A DNA stretch of 64,000 nucleotides from NCBI GenBank assembly GCA_027627225.1, contig CM051030.1, forward strand, positions 372,001 to 436,000. The letters are read 5' to 3'. The notes under the pieces are model-generated. The model saw nothing but the letters and a program-made list of their open reading frames with translations. It was not told the DNA's origin and searched no databases. Shown here piece by piece: positions 29,301-44,300 of this stretch. The DNA comes from Congeria kusceri. Its lineage: Eukaryota > Mollusca > Bivalvia > Myida > Dreissenidae. Position 1 is the first letter of the stretch, and each line of letters starts with the position of its first letter. The position numbers and the translations under genes are program-made.

Positions 29301-32300
29301 TATTCCAGGACGACACTTTACGCACATGCATTAAGTCCGGTTTTCCCACGACGCGCCTCATATAAAGAAAAAAAAAAAATTACAAATGTTGCCTTCGCTG
29401 GGACTACAACCGGAGACCTTTGAGATAATAAATCTCATGCGCTTGCCAATCAGCCATTCAGATTTATATATAGGTTGTGTATTTTTAATGCTTTAAATTT
29501 AATTAAATGATTGTAAAAATGATTTTTTGTATCCATTTCGATTGATAATTATCCATGAACCAAACAATATTTCCAATATATTTCTTAGTTATGAGTGTTA
29601 TTTCGCTTGTTTGTATATAATCTATAATTTGTGTTTTGGAATCTATGACACAATTTTTGAAAATTGTCAATTTGCCAGTCTGTGAACAGGTCCCTTTAAC
29701 CATGACAATGAAATAAATACAATGACAATATCACAACAAAAATGTTCTTAGTAACTTGTAACTGAGCAAACACATATTGGGAGAATCAAGTTTAGATAAA
29801 TACTTCAAGAAATATTTGTTGAATATGTTAATGAATATCATAAAAGACTGTGTATAACGCGCACATTTTTACCCCAGTCATTAATAATAACACCTGTTGA
29901 AACTAAGAAGAGTGTGAGGGCTACATCATCAATTAGCCAGGCTTCCAAATCTGCAAGCCATTAGCAACAGCCATAGCAACGGTTTCGGTCTGACTTCAAA
30001 AGTCTTTGATGTGACTGCTGAATTCAATTCATCTTCTGCAAATTTGTAGCATTAAGTGTGTACCAAAACTCAGGACATGGTTGTGCTAAAAAGCACCAAT
30101 CTATACTACTGTACCTGAACAATGCAAGCCACTGTTAATAGGGCATTCATGAAGTAGCGTTCTATGAGAAATGTAATGGGTATCCGAAAAATCAGACAGT
30201 TGTTTTGTTGAATTGGATAAATGAGAGATTTAAATGGGAGTGACAAATTATACATTTACATGTCTTGAAGTTAAAATGTATCATGACATAAAACTTATTG
30301 AATATTAACATGAATATTTACATTCAATTTGGATAAATATGTGTTTCACACATAAGCTAAATATGCGTGCATATTTGAAATTTACATTGATTAAATTTTT
30401 TTAATGAAAGTAAATTTAGTGCAATATTCCAATCAAACAACAACAAAAAACATGTACAAAATTAGATAATATAACATGAAAAGACATTAACAAAAAACTG
30501 CTGCAAATTGTTTTCAAGTTTGTTCCCCTCAAATTTTGCACCAAAAAACTGGTTCACGTTATATATGGGTGTGTGTTATACACGGTCTTTTATGGTACAG
30601 TTGACATACTAATCAGAAAGCACAACATAAGGTCACCGTTCATAAACTTAATACACATAACATCTACATGAATAACAAGACTGCAATGGTCACAAAATAC
30701 AACTGCTAAAATATTTTTTTGTAGGTAAATATTAATTGCTTACCAAAAAACTTTAACCTATTCAAATAGCTCTCAATGTAAAATTTCTAAGTCTTAAAAG
30801 GCCTAAAATTTTGAAAAATGTCAAGCAAGAGTTACCAAACTTGGGCTAAGGCTTCATTTTAATATGGTGAATAAAAGTTTTAAATTTCAGGGGTTTTTTT
30901 CCTTCTATAGCAGGCATCATCCCGTCAGACAAATTCTTTCAAATCATGCAGTTTTCCCTTAAAACTTATCTTACCCAGGGATTTTTTATTCCCCTGCTAT
31001 GAAATTTATTCACCAAAAAGCAAAAAAATAAACTAGAACTTTGTCACAGGGGTGACAAAGGACCCCGAATTATAGCATGTTTGAAGGTGGGGGCCAGCAA
31101 AAAAAAAAAGTGCTTTTTTAATAAAAAATTTCAATCCCCATCTTTATGCACAACTACACGTTACCCTCAACAATGAAGACAAGTTTCAAGAAAATCTGTT
31201 GTATACTGTTGGAGGAGTTGCGTTCACAAGAAATGCTCCCTGTATATCCATTACAATAGCTCGATCTGTTATTGAGTAATTGAGAAGAAACCGTTTTTCT
31301 ATTTTAAGTAACTGTGACCTTGACCTTGATCCAACCCACCCCCTATGCAATCCCAAGCGATGTCTTGATAAAAGGTACCTATGTATGAAGTTGAATTACA
31401 ATAGCTCAATTCGTTCTCGAGCAATTGAGCGGAAACCGTTTTTCTATTTTTTGTAACGGTGACCCCATCCAGCCCCTATGTAATCCCAAGCCAGGTCTCG
31501 ATATAATATATATATGGATGAAATTTCATTAAAATATTTCAATTCGTTCTCACGTTAGAGAGCTGAAACCAAAAGTTGACTCCACCTGAAAATGAAAAAT
31601 TAACAAAGGGAAATAACTCCAGAATTATGAAGTGCACAGTAACGGTTCTTGTGCACTGCACTTCTCCTCAATGAGATCTATCCACCTATGAAGTTTCAAG
31701 TTAATACCTCTTACAGTCTAAGAGTTATGCTCCAGGCAAAAACGAAGTATGAAAAATTAACAAAGTGCAATAACTCCAGAACCATGAAGTGCAGAGTAAT
31801 GGTTCATGTGCACTGCACTTCTCCTTAATGAGATCTATCCACCCATGAAGTTTCAAATTAATAGCTGAAACGGTTTTGAAGTAATGAAAGAAAAAACATA
31901 AAAATTGTGGACCAACGGACGGACGGACAGACATACGGACAGACAGGGTGGTTGCTATAGGGCAACCGCAAAAGATTTGCGGAGCCCTAATAAATACACA
32001 CACTATTTTCCAGAAAATGAGGGCAAATGGCTGCATTCTCAAGAGGTGAAAAAAAGCGCGGACGTTTGAATGAAATCCCTCAAGCCATTCCTGAGAAACT
32101 AGCTTATTACAAAACTTGAATCTAACCCAGATGTTGATGCCGGGACAAGTAGAGCAGCTTGCCTTTTCTTTGAAAATTTGAGCTAAAAATGGCTTAAGAA
32201 TCTTTACAAATAATAGCCCAGGACTTACCCTCAGGGAAGAGCTTCCTCAGAAGGGGGTGTTTGCAGCTGTACATTGCCTGGGAGAGGTCCCGATACAGCA

Positions 32301-35300
32301 GGTCATTGTTCTTGTCTATGAAGCCCTCCACCTGGTACGTCACCTGCAAGTTTGAAACAACTCCTGGGGTCAACACAAGGCCCCAGATTTCTTGAAAATT
32401 CTTCAGCATGTTATAACAGGATTACCTTAAGCTCACTACTTTCATATTGCAATAAAGTGTGCATAATTAAGGATTGAATTTAATTTTGGTTGCGTTCATG
32501 CGATTATGAACACAACGGTCGAACTGGCAAATCCATGAAGCACAATGAGCTACATAGTCACATAATAATGTTTTCCACATATTGATATACAAGACAGAAC
32601 ACCATGAACTGGACTGATATTAAACACACCCGTTTGGGAAAATATAAAGCCCCGGGGGCGTTTATTAGGGAATATACGGTATCTGATATAGAAAATGTTA
32701 AGCAGTTACAACAGTTTTACGCTCAACCCTTGAATTTTGTTAATTCCTACATTTCCAGCGTAGTGTTTCAGTCGGAAGGTGTCGTGGGGCAGCGTTCGGT
32801 CATTCTGGTTCTTCTTCAGACTGCGGCTCTCGTAGTGCGGGTGCTTGGAGCACGACTGGTTGAGTTTCTCGAGGAACGTCCTGTCGGTCACGTTGCCAGG
32901 CAACAGGCACTGCTCGTCAAGGAGAGCCAGGATCCCGACGTTGTTCTGCAGGAAAGAGAACCAGGTATTGTGTGTGGTGGGAAGTGATAAAAACTCATAT
33001 TACTACCACAACAGGAACCATGATCAAGAAAAATCTTAAGTAAATTCTAAACTTTCCAGGAATGTCTTAAGTAAAACTTATCCTTAACTTTAAAATCATT
33101 AATTTGCTTTAACTTTACAACATTGTTATTAATGTTTAATAATTTTCAATTATACTATTGACTCTTGTTTTTACTTAACTTTAAAAGGTTTCACACATTT
33201 TATATTAAGTTTTCGAAACATTACTGTACTTTTGTTTTAACATGCACATAACATTTTCAGAAAATAATTAAAGATGTTTCTGGAATACTGCCTTAGGGGG
33301 CATCATTTTAGGGGTGCCATATACTCCCCCAACTCTCAGGGGGCATCATTTTAGGGGTGCCATATACCCCCCCAACCCTCAGGGGGGCATCATTTTAGGG
33401 GTACCATATACCCCCACCCCACCCCAACCCTCAGGGGGCATCATTTTAGGGGTGCCATATAGCCCCCCCAACCCTCAGGGGAGCATCATTTTAGGGGTGC
33501 CATATACCCCCCCACCCTCAGCGGACATCATTTAGGGGTGCCATATACTGCCCCCCCCCCAACCCTCAGGGGGCATCCTTGTAGGGGTGCCATATACGGC
33601 CCCCCTAACCCTCAGGGGGCATCATTTTAGGGGTGCCATATACCGCCCCCCCCCCCAACCCTCAGGGGGCATCATTTTAGGGGTGCCATATACCCCCCCA
33701 ACTCTCAGGGGGCATCATTTTAGGGGTGCCATATACCCCCAACCCTCAGGGGGCATCGTGCCATATACCCCCCAACCCTCATTCGCCAAAGCTCCTTATG
33801 TTCAAACAGATTCAGAAAATTCATTAAAATTGTTAAAGGAGATCACTATTTCCTTGACAAAGCCCCTTTAATGGGGAAAGTTTTCGCCCTATCCCACTAG
33901 CCAAAGACCGGGGCTAGTGCTTTTAATTTGGGGCTAGCGGAAATTTGTAGACAATAGTGTTGTTGTTAACCTGGCCCGGCTAGTTCAGTCGGTAGAGCGC
34001 TGGACTGTCACTCCGGGAATCGTGAGTTTGAATCCCAGCCCGGCCATATAACTTTTGTGGGATTGGTCATGAAATTATTTCTACGGACATTCTCCCCCTA
34101 CCTCTGATTCAAGTAGGTCAGTTACTGGCATAGGTATGTGCACTTAGTACTGGCAAACCGCATAGCTCAGCTAAGCTTGCCTAGTAAAAGTGTGAGTAGG
34201 TTAACTGACCGCCGTGATATGACTGAAATACTGTTAAAAACGGCAAAAAATCCAAAAAAAAACAAAAAAAACAGGGTTGTTTATTTTCAGCAAATTCACA
34301 TGACAGAATAATATGATCAATTATGATCTAAGTATTAAAAGTTAATTAATTACAATTTATAGTTTAACTGGAGTGCATTGCCATAAAAGTTTACCAAATA
34401 GAGATATTACATTTACATCACCCACACTGGAAGAATAAATTGATCCTTAACACTCTATTATGTGAAGTTAGAATAAGACATCAAACATAGAATGGGCATA
34501 AATTGTTTCTTTTTTCCCATAAAACTACACATTTCATGGTGTGTAAAGTATATTGATTACATTCTGTGAACACATATATATGAGTACAATTTGCTTTTTT
34601 CCATAACTCTTTGTAAAAACTTATTATGTCTTTAATTATTTGTACTGTATTCAAAACTGTGTTCATGCCTGCAAGGACATGGTTTCTGTTTTGATGTGAT
34701 TTTTAAAAAAATGCATACTAGTATACAGTTTTGTGGTAAAATCAATTTTATTTATGTAATTATATATGTAGCTGCCTATTGCACTTATTACTCAGCAAAC
34801 ATTTAAAATTACACATGGTTAACTGAATATAAAACATTTGTATAATAAAGTAGTTTATTCTATGTTTGACATCTTATTCTAGTTTCACATAATAGTGTGT
34901 TTACTTAATTTCTTTAAAACAACATAATTCAGTGTCTTTTATTGCGTTTTCATAGTGTTTTATTTCCAGACTTTGGGCTAGTGAAAGAGCCTTTGGGCTA
35001 GTGATTTTGCAATTTAGAAACTAGCCTGAATGGGCTAGTGCTCTGTAAAAACAAAGGTGAAGACGGAGATAATGTCCTAACTGGTTGTGACTATGTCTGG
35101 TACACTTCAAGTTAGTCTGAATTCTCGCTGTGTAAGGTTTGTTAGTACACTGCAGATCCGTTATATCGCGATCCGTTATTTTGCGATATCCAATATATCG
35201 CGAATCAGCCGTGGATACCGATTCTTTTCATGTACTTCAATATTTTACTATTACACGACATTCATAAATAAATCCAGTTTGGTCCGGATTTTTGTGCCTA

Positions 35301-38300
35301 CATCGCTACCTTTCATTCACACTCTTGTAGTGGACAAACAATAACCCAACCCGCTCAACATCAAAGTGTAACAGTTTGACGTCATCAGCTTACATCGCGC
35401 ATGCCACCCATGACAACTTCCTTTCACTGCTGTCGCTTTTATTAGAAGACCATTACACGCCGTCCACGTGGAGGGTGTATACAGTAACTGTATGTCATAG
35501 ATCAATACTGACCTATCTGAACGACAATAACGTCATCAATATGGCGTAACTGTTTCTTTTTTGTTTAAGAGGAAGTGCCAACTGCACATTGTTCACGATA
35601 TAGATACCCAATTTTGTTGTTATGCGCTACCAAACTTTTATACAAAAGTAAAAATCTCACTGTTTTCTGCGCTACAAAGTTTTTATACGACAATCTATAC
35701 ACCCACGCTTTCCATGCGGATGACGTGACGTTGTACATGTCAACATAATTTTCGCACGTTTTTCTAGCAGAACAAAGGATTTACACGAAATACATGTGCA
35801 GTTCAATTTTAAATAGAAATCGTGTTTACGTCATGTGAATAGCAAAATTCATATAGGCGTTTGGGATTAGGAATTTATTATACGCAATTTGAAATTAATT
35901 ATAAGGAATAATATTATATTTTTATATACAAATGCAATATTTTACATATGGATATAACATATTGTGGATGTCAACAACAATGAAAAAGGTCCGTAAATTA
36001 CGTTTATGTTTTGAGATCATGAAAATATGCCAGTGTATACATGTATATCTATATGTACATGAATGACCTGACGAGTTATATCGCGATCCGGCTATATCGT
36101 GATCGCGATCCATGGACCCCGCGAATTGCGATATAACGGATCTGCAGTGTACATTGGGCTTCAGCGGGATATCATGCACCTATCAATATTGACCAATAGA
36201 TACTTGTCAATCAAAAATTGAGTTGACCAATTATGGGTTTATATTTTAGTGGTAAATAATATCACATGGTTGCATAATTCAATAGACTTACTTCAAATCC
36301 TTAGACAAACAGAAAGGCAGAGTGATCCATGTTTCTACTGGTTAATTTCCCCCAAGGGGGGGTGGCAGGGGGCATATATGGGACTTGAGACTAAAAGCGA
36401 TTCCCGATAGAAGGGAATTTGACTCGCCTAATAATTCTGGGTCCTAGAAATAGACTTTGGTCAAATTTTTGATCCCCCTAATATTGGGCCCCTGGGCCAT
36501 TTGATACATCAATAAAGCATCTCCCACTGTGGGATTCAGACAAAAATGCTTGGCTCTAGGATGGGTCATTAGACCCCAAAAAATAATATTTGTCAAATTC
36601 CCCTGGGTCAGCCCGCCACTCCCCCCTGGGCGAACATTTTGATAGGTGCATCACAGCTGGGAACCTTGTTAAGTCACTGTCTTACAATGGACCAGTATTC
36701 ACAACACTCCTAAGGCAAATCTTAACTAAAGTTGTACTTAAGTTAAAAATTTCCAAACAAATTTTCTGTGTGAAATCCTATGATTTCTGTATATAAAAGA
36801 ATAATGTACAAAATATCTAAGCAATATTTATTAGATTAAAACATTTTAATGTAAGAAAACTTGTACATGACACAGCCTCAAACCTAATGAATTGTATAAA
36901 TTTAAGAAATTTATAAAGTTTTTCAAAAGGAGCTTTGTGAACACAGGGCCTGGACTGGGTACAAGGAGTAACAATTCCACATTTTCCCGAAGGGAGTAAC
37001 AACTCCACATTAATACACCATCATCTTGATGCTGCTAGATAAATTTGAGTCGTAACGAATTTACGCAATATTCCCGAACATATGCATTTCCCCCCCCCCC
37101 CCCCCGAAAATCGAAGACTTATGCTTTTTTTCTTTCGGAAAATCGTAAACTCAGACTTACGCTAGCTTAAGTATGTTAATAAAACAATACCCAGTTACTT
37201 TAAGTGGGTAGTGTAAAGCTGCCAGAATAATTAGAGGGTGAGCATTGGACATCAATGCCTAACAAATGTTCATGTATACCTGCAGAGAACTTCAATTTGT
37301 ATGCTTGTTTGTTCTGTTTGCTTGGATTTAACCGTTGTTCAGTTATATTACGACGGTTAGTTAACCCACTCACACTTTTCTTGGGCAAGCTAAGCTGATC
37401 TAAGTAGTTTACCAGTACAAAGTGCACATACTTATGCCAGAAACTGACAACTGCCCTACTTGAACAAGAGATAGAGGGAGAATGGCTGTAGAAATTATTT
37501 TATGACCAATCCCAACATAAGTTATCTGGCCCTACTGGGGCTTGAACTCATGAACCCCAGCGCTGAGTTAGCAGGGCCCAGTTCACTGTATATGTGCTAC
37601 ACAAATGAGGACAATAACATACTGCACATGTTTATTATTTATCCGCTACTTGAACCTGCCAAAATACATGTACCACGCTTTCTTAGCATTAGCTTTATGC
37701 ATTTAGGGAAGACGTAGAACATTGAAGTAAATTTACGATAATTAATGCCAAGATCTCTCTAGGTAGCCTACACACACAACCATACATTCAAATTAGGGAC
37801 AGCAACAAATACCAAAAATTATATTCAAATATTCTATTGATCAAGTAGTCCAATATACGAATAATTGATTGTTTGATACAGTATTAAAATACTGTAAAAT
37901 TATGGAAACGTTAAAGGACTTAATTGTGTGGTATATAGCCAATACAAACATACGGTGAAAAAACTGCGTCCAAAACTTGGTCAGAAAGTTACATGTAATT
38001 AGAACTATGTTGCAAGTTTTTGCCATTTCATTTCAGAAAGACTAAAAACATCATGCTCATGCTTTGCTTACAACTTTGCTGACTCGTGTCCTCGACTTTC
38101 AAGCAAATCACAATCTATCGGATATACCTAGGGACATGATGCATAATTTCAGAGCACATTTACGCAGTATCGCAATTAACACCCTCAAGACACTTAAACA
38201 AGTGTTGAAAATACTGTAGTTTGAGGACATTATTATTGGAATATTTGTTGCCATCCCTAATTAAAATGAATATCAGCAAAATAGTAATCACCACAAAATA

Positions 38301-41300
38301 CCAACATGCTTTTTATTGTAGATATACCAGATACCACACTTGGTAAATGTGATACACAACCCTGTATAATAATACCCCAGCCGTCGTTCATTGTGGCATA
38401 TGGATTTAAGGCAGTATACAATCATGTTCTTTCCATGCCTTCAGGATTATACGACACCATGGAATGTTGTTATCCATATTATTCCCTTTGCATGTTTATC
38501 CATTTTTATAACAAATCTTATTCGTAACAAATGAATGCAAAATTTGAATTAATATGCGATTGACATTGACAAAGATATCAAAAGTAAGAAATTTAATAAT
38601 GAGTTTCTTGGGTAAAAAAAAGCATTACAGAAATTCAATTTTATTCTAACAATGTTTCCTTTCAATTGACAAAATATTTTGGATTCATATTTCCCTTGCT
38701 TTTGTTTTTTTTCCTCTTCTTGCCAACAGTCTTTCATCGTTATCAGCATTCTGATTCAAGTACACAGATGCCCACTTCTGTAACACTGCAATCTCATTAA
38801 AACCAAATACTAACGTTGTTTGGATCTGAAGACATCGTATAACAGGTCACGTTCAATTGACCTTCCGAACAATAAAACATCAGCCCTGCTGCGTCCAATG
38901 AAATTGCCTTTTGCACAACGTTTGGCCACGGTTTTTGAAAAGTGATGCATTTCCAGCTAATCTTCAGGAATATATCATTTACAGTTAATTTTCACTGGGT
39001 TAACAATGGATATAGTGGTACCTTAGGCAAGTAAACATCCCAAGTTCACGTTAATTTCGTGTATAGTATTTGTGGTTTATTTATGAAGTTGTACCGCAAC
39101 ATTTTGAAGGCAACACTTTGATTGGCTCCTAAAAAGGTCTCTGAACGTGACCCCTAATGCGAATGACCTTCTGAACAATAAAATATTAGCCCTACTGTGC
39201 CCAATGACCTTCTGAACAATAAAATATTAGCCCTACTGTGCCCAATGACCTTCTGAACAATAAAATATTAGCCCTACTGTGCCCAATGACCTTCTGAACA
39301 ATAAAATATTAGCCCTACTGTGCCCAATGACCTTCTGAACAATAAAATATTAGCCCTACTGTGCCCAATGACCTTCTGAACAATAAAATATTAGCCCTAC
39401 TGTGCCCAATGACCTTCTGAACAATAAAATATTAGCCCTACTGTGCCCAATGACCTTCTGAACAATAAAATATTAGCCCTACTGTGCCCAATGACCTTCT
39501 GAACAATAAAATATTAGCCCTACTGTGCCCAATGAAATTGCTTTTTGCACAGCAACGTTTAACTTCGGGTTTTGAAAAGTGATACATTTCCACCTATTCC
39601 TCTGGAATAAATCATTTACAGTTAATGTTCACGTGGATAACTATGGATATAGTGGTACTTTAGGCGACTAAACATCCAAAGTTCACGTTAATTGTGTGCA
39701 TAGTTTTTGTGGTTTATATATAAAGTTATACCACAACATTTTGAAGGCAACAATTTGATTGGCTCTGGAAAAGGTCATATGAACGTGACCTCTTATACGA
39801 AGTCATCAGATCCAGTCAGCGGATACTATAGTAGCACAAGACTGGAGATGATTTTAATGAGATTGTGTAACACTGCTACGAGTATCTATGGTAACCCCTA
39901 AGACTGACCCCTAGACTGACCCCTAAGACTGACCCCTAGACTGACCACGGCACAGGATTATTCAGGCCAAGACACTCACAAGTACTTCAGGCTACACTAA
40001 CTTACTTTCCGTGCTACAGAGGTGTCCGACTGAAATTCATATCATTCATAAGAAAATAGTTGATATTTATCTGAAATTTGAACATTTCTGGGCCATCCTT
40101 ACCAACAAATCAATTTAAAAAGAAATTTCTAGAAAATGTATTTGCTGACATTGTGTATAACAACAACATAAGCTAGAAAAAACAAATTCAATAAAACATT
40201 TAATATAATATTTAATCCTTAAACAATAGCTGTCTCAGGACAGCACGCCTGACTTTTCATATAGATTTGTCACAGTAATGGGCCTAGCTCAGTGAATTTT
40301 TTAAGTACAAAAAGGGGCATAATTCTGCTAAATTGCAGGTAACAGTTATGGGCCTTATTCAGTGACCTTACATAATGACCCTAAAGACATCTGTAAAGTT
40401 TCAATTGAATATCTATAGTAGTTACAGAGATATGTACTTGTTCACCCAAACCTTAACCAGAGCAGTACGCTGACGCGAGTAGTATAGCTCGAACATTCTG
40501 TAAATAGTCGAGCTAAAAATGCATCTCCAACTGGAATTGTCAATAATTGCAAAAAGTAAATCAACAAAGACATAATAAGGGGTTTGCCACGATAAACATT
40601 GCAATACTGGAACATTTAAATGTTGAAAAAAAAGACACAATTAGTGAATTTTTTAATCACAAAATAGTTTTCAGGTGTACAGCCACAAACTTCAATACTA
40701 TAAGATACAGGGTGAATTGCTGCCCCGTATGGGAAAATACGGGCAGTCAGGAGATTCATATTGGGCTTGCGTCAACCGTATTATAGTATTGTTTATATCA
40801 CACCCACAACCTTTTAGTAAGATTTTAAAGTAAGTAAGATGATAAAAACAACATTTAAACTTTTATTTTTATGTTTACTGACCCAATATTTTCTTTAGAC
40901 TTTAAAGTATTTTGTAAGTGGAGTTTTAGCCTCTTCCTCTCAATTTCTTCATTTGAAGTATCTGCAAATCTTTTTGAAAGCGACATTTCGACCAAGCGAC
41001 AAAATGTAAACAAATCAAATAAGTCCAATGAAAATTAAATGGCAAGGAAGCTTAGGTCAGACATCAGTAAGTATATATGAACCAAATCTGTACCAGTTAC
41101 TCCCCTCTTATACGTTCATGTATTGACATTTGCCAACTTATCAAGTTAAAAATAACACAAAATTGCCAAAGAAACCCATTTTAGTCGACAGACGGCCATT
41201 TGGATTTTTTTACTGACCTAATAGTTTCTGGAGATGCCCCGTATGGGAAAATACGGGGCAGTCACGTGACTTCTTTTAGAAAAAGGAAGTGCTGGAAATT

Positions 41301-44300
41301 TGTTGGAGGTGTGATATATATATATACGTTGACTCGAGAACAATTTTTAAGGTTACACAAAACAACTAAAATTTTTAATCAACCTAATAGTTTCACCAAG
41401 GCTAAGGAAAGATCCAGAGCAAAATAGCTGCACCCTTCTCTTTTTGGTTCCACAATGCTGCCCCGCTGGTCAACACAGAAATGTTGTAACTTGAACTTTA
41501 ATGTATTTTTGCAAATATTCAAGGGAAAATGAATAGACTAGAACTCCATTTAGTCCCCTGCTCTTTTCGAGGAGCACCCTGTCCCTTTTTGATCCTAGAT
41601 TGTTCCCTACCAAAACTTAAATGTATCTTAAACTTAAATGTATCACCTGATTGAAATATACTTTAGGCCATTAAAAAGGGACTCTCTGATTTGTACAGAT
41701 TTATTTCATGTCTCTTTCGATACCCAATTACAAAAAAACATTTTATACAACAAAAATAAACATCAACATCCACAAAAACTATTTCTTTGATCGAAAAATG
41801 CAAATATACATGTTCCGTTTATCCTACAGCAACGGCTAAATTTGGTTTTGAATGAGCAAATAAGGACTGTGCATGTGTCATCAATGGATCTAACTCGTCT
41901 AGACGCTGTGTATACATGTATATAATAGTTCGCTGTACAGCAAAGTATTATCTTATTTTTAAATTTCTCTCTTAATATACGCATTTCTGAACATAGGTTA
42001 TTATTAACATGTATTATAATACTATTATAAAAATATATTGATATCATTAGAATCAATGGACAGTTTTACATTACAATTTTAGCACAAAATGGAACAGTCC
42101 CATCATTAGAATCAATCGACGGTTTTACATTAAAATTTTAGCACAAATGGAACAGTCCCATCATTAGAATCAATGGACGGTTTTACATTAAAATTTTAGC
42201 ACAAAATGGTACAGTCCCATCATTAGAATCAATGGAAGGTTTTACATTACAATTTTAGCACAGAATGGAACAGTCCCATCATTAGAATCAATGGAAGGTT
42301 TTACATTACAATGTTAGCACAAAATGGAACAGTCCCATCATTAGAATCAATGGAAGGTTTTACATTACAATTTTAGCACAAAATGGAACAGTCCCATCAT
42401 TAGAATCAATGGACGGTTTTACATTAAAATTTTAGCACAAAATGGAACAGTCCCATCATTAGAATCAATGGACGGTTTTACATTAAAATTTTAGCACAAA
42501 ATGGAACAGTCCCATCATTAGAATCAATGGAAGGTTTTACATTACAATTTTAGCACAAAATGGAACAGTCCCATCATTAGAATCAATGGAAGGTTTTACA
42601 TTACAATTTTAGCACAAAATGGTACAGTCCCATCATTAGAATCAATGGAAGGTTTTACATTACAATTTTAGCACAAAATGGTACAGTCCCATCATTAGAA
42701 TCAATGGAAGGTTTTACATTACAATTTTAGCACAAAATGGTACAGTCCCATCATTAGAATCAATGGAAGGTTTTACATTACAATGTTAGCACAAAATGGA
42801 ACAGTCCCATCATTAGAATCAATGGAAGGTTTTACATTACAATTTTAGCACAAAATGGTACAGTCCCATCATTAGAATCAATGGAAGGTTTTACATTACA
42901 ATTTTAGCACAAAATGGAACAGTCCCATCATTAGAATCAATGGAAGGTTTTACATTACAATTTTAGCACAAAATGGTACAGTCCCATCATTAGAATCAAT
43001 GGAAGGTTTTACATTACAATTTTAGCACAAAATGGAACAGTCCCATCATTAGAATCAATGGAAGGTTTTACATTACAATTTTAGCACAAAATGGTACAGT
43101 CCCTCTTTACAAGCAGACCTTATGGTTCAAGCATAATTTTAGGGGCGTTGTGGGAAAACCGGTCTTAATGCATGTGCGTAAAAGTGTCGTCCCGGATTAG
43201 CCTAGGGTGGATTTATATTTAGAAGAGACTTTTTACTGCACAGACTAATCCGGGACTACACTTTACGCACATGCATTAAGACTGGTTTTCTCACAAAGCC
43301 CCTGATATGGATATGAAAAAATTGATAAGCAGGGACCAGGATGTAGTTGTATAGCTTACATGGATATCAAACAGGCTAATCCGGGACAACTCTTTCCGCC
43401 TACAGAGGATTTATGTTTAGCAGAGACTTCCTTGAAACAGAAAATACCATAAAAGCGGAAAGTGTCATCCTGGATTAGCTTGTGCAGACTGCACAGGCTA
43501 ATCCGGGACGACACTTTACGCACATGCATTAAGTCCAGTTTTCCAATGACGCGCCTCATTTCAACTTGACACTGGGTTAATGATTTCCCAAGTTTAAGCT
43601 TCATTCAAGTGTAACATCAAAATATGGGCCAGTCACCTGATTTATCTTTAATCAAATGATAATCCCATGCTGGCATGGAAAAATAATACAGTTACTCTAA
43701 ATTGAAAAAAAGGTTTCCAAAAAGTTTCAGTATTCAACTCCCTAACCCTTGCCCCCCCCCCCCCCCCCCAAAAAAAAAAAACACCAATAGAAATGGTAAA
43801 GATGTCAATCTATACACCCCAGTGGTACAAATAATAAAAGTAATAACGCAAGCACAATGAAGAACCAGTCATACCTTCTCAATGAGTTCACAGATGACAG
43901 CGTTGTTGAAATAGTCCACATGGATCCATTCGATGCCCTGAACAAAATAATTAAGTACGTATTTAAGTTTATGTAGGACCATAACAACAGGAAGCTGATC
44001 TCTTCATCATCATTATAATACTGCACGAGGCTAGTTTTCTGTAGACACAGAAGGAATACCTTGAGAAACTTCACAGAAATTGTACAAGGGCTATTTTATA
44101 AATTACCAGAATTCTGTTATCAAAACTTTATTTTCAATCAACTTACATGAAAACACAAGTAATTTGACCCATATCCTATAATATGTTTAAATGGATAATT
44201 ATTTTCAAAGATTTAGTGGTATCTATAGAATCCGCTCTTGAGTGACTTAAAGCACGTCATTTACCTCTCTTATCTACAAAGCACTACTAACCTCCCTTAC

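Noticed and set aside
33314..33871. Proline/glycine-rich plus ORFs resembling a structural protein
   Set aside because: Frames of a G/C-tract minisatellite with variable C-run lengths.
35148..36149. Transposase in the 1.0-kb TIR element
   Set aside because: Only short, unrelated ORFs; the element is non-autonomous.
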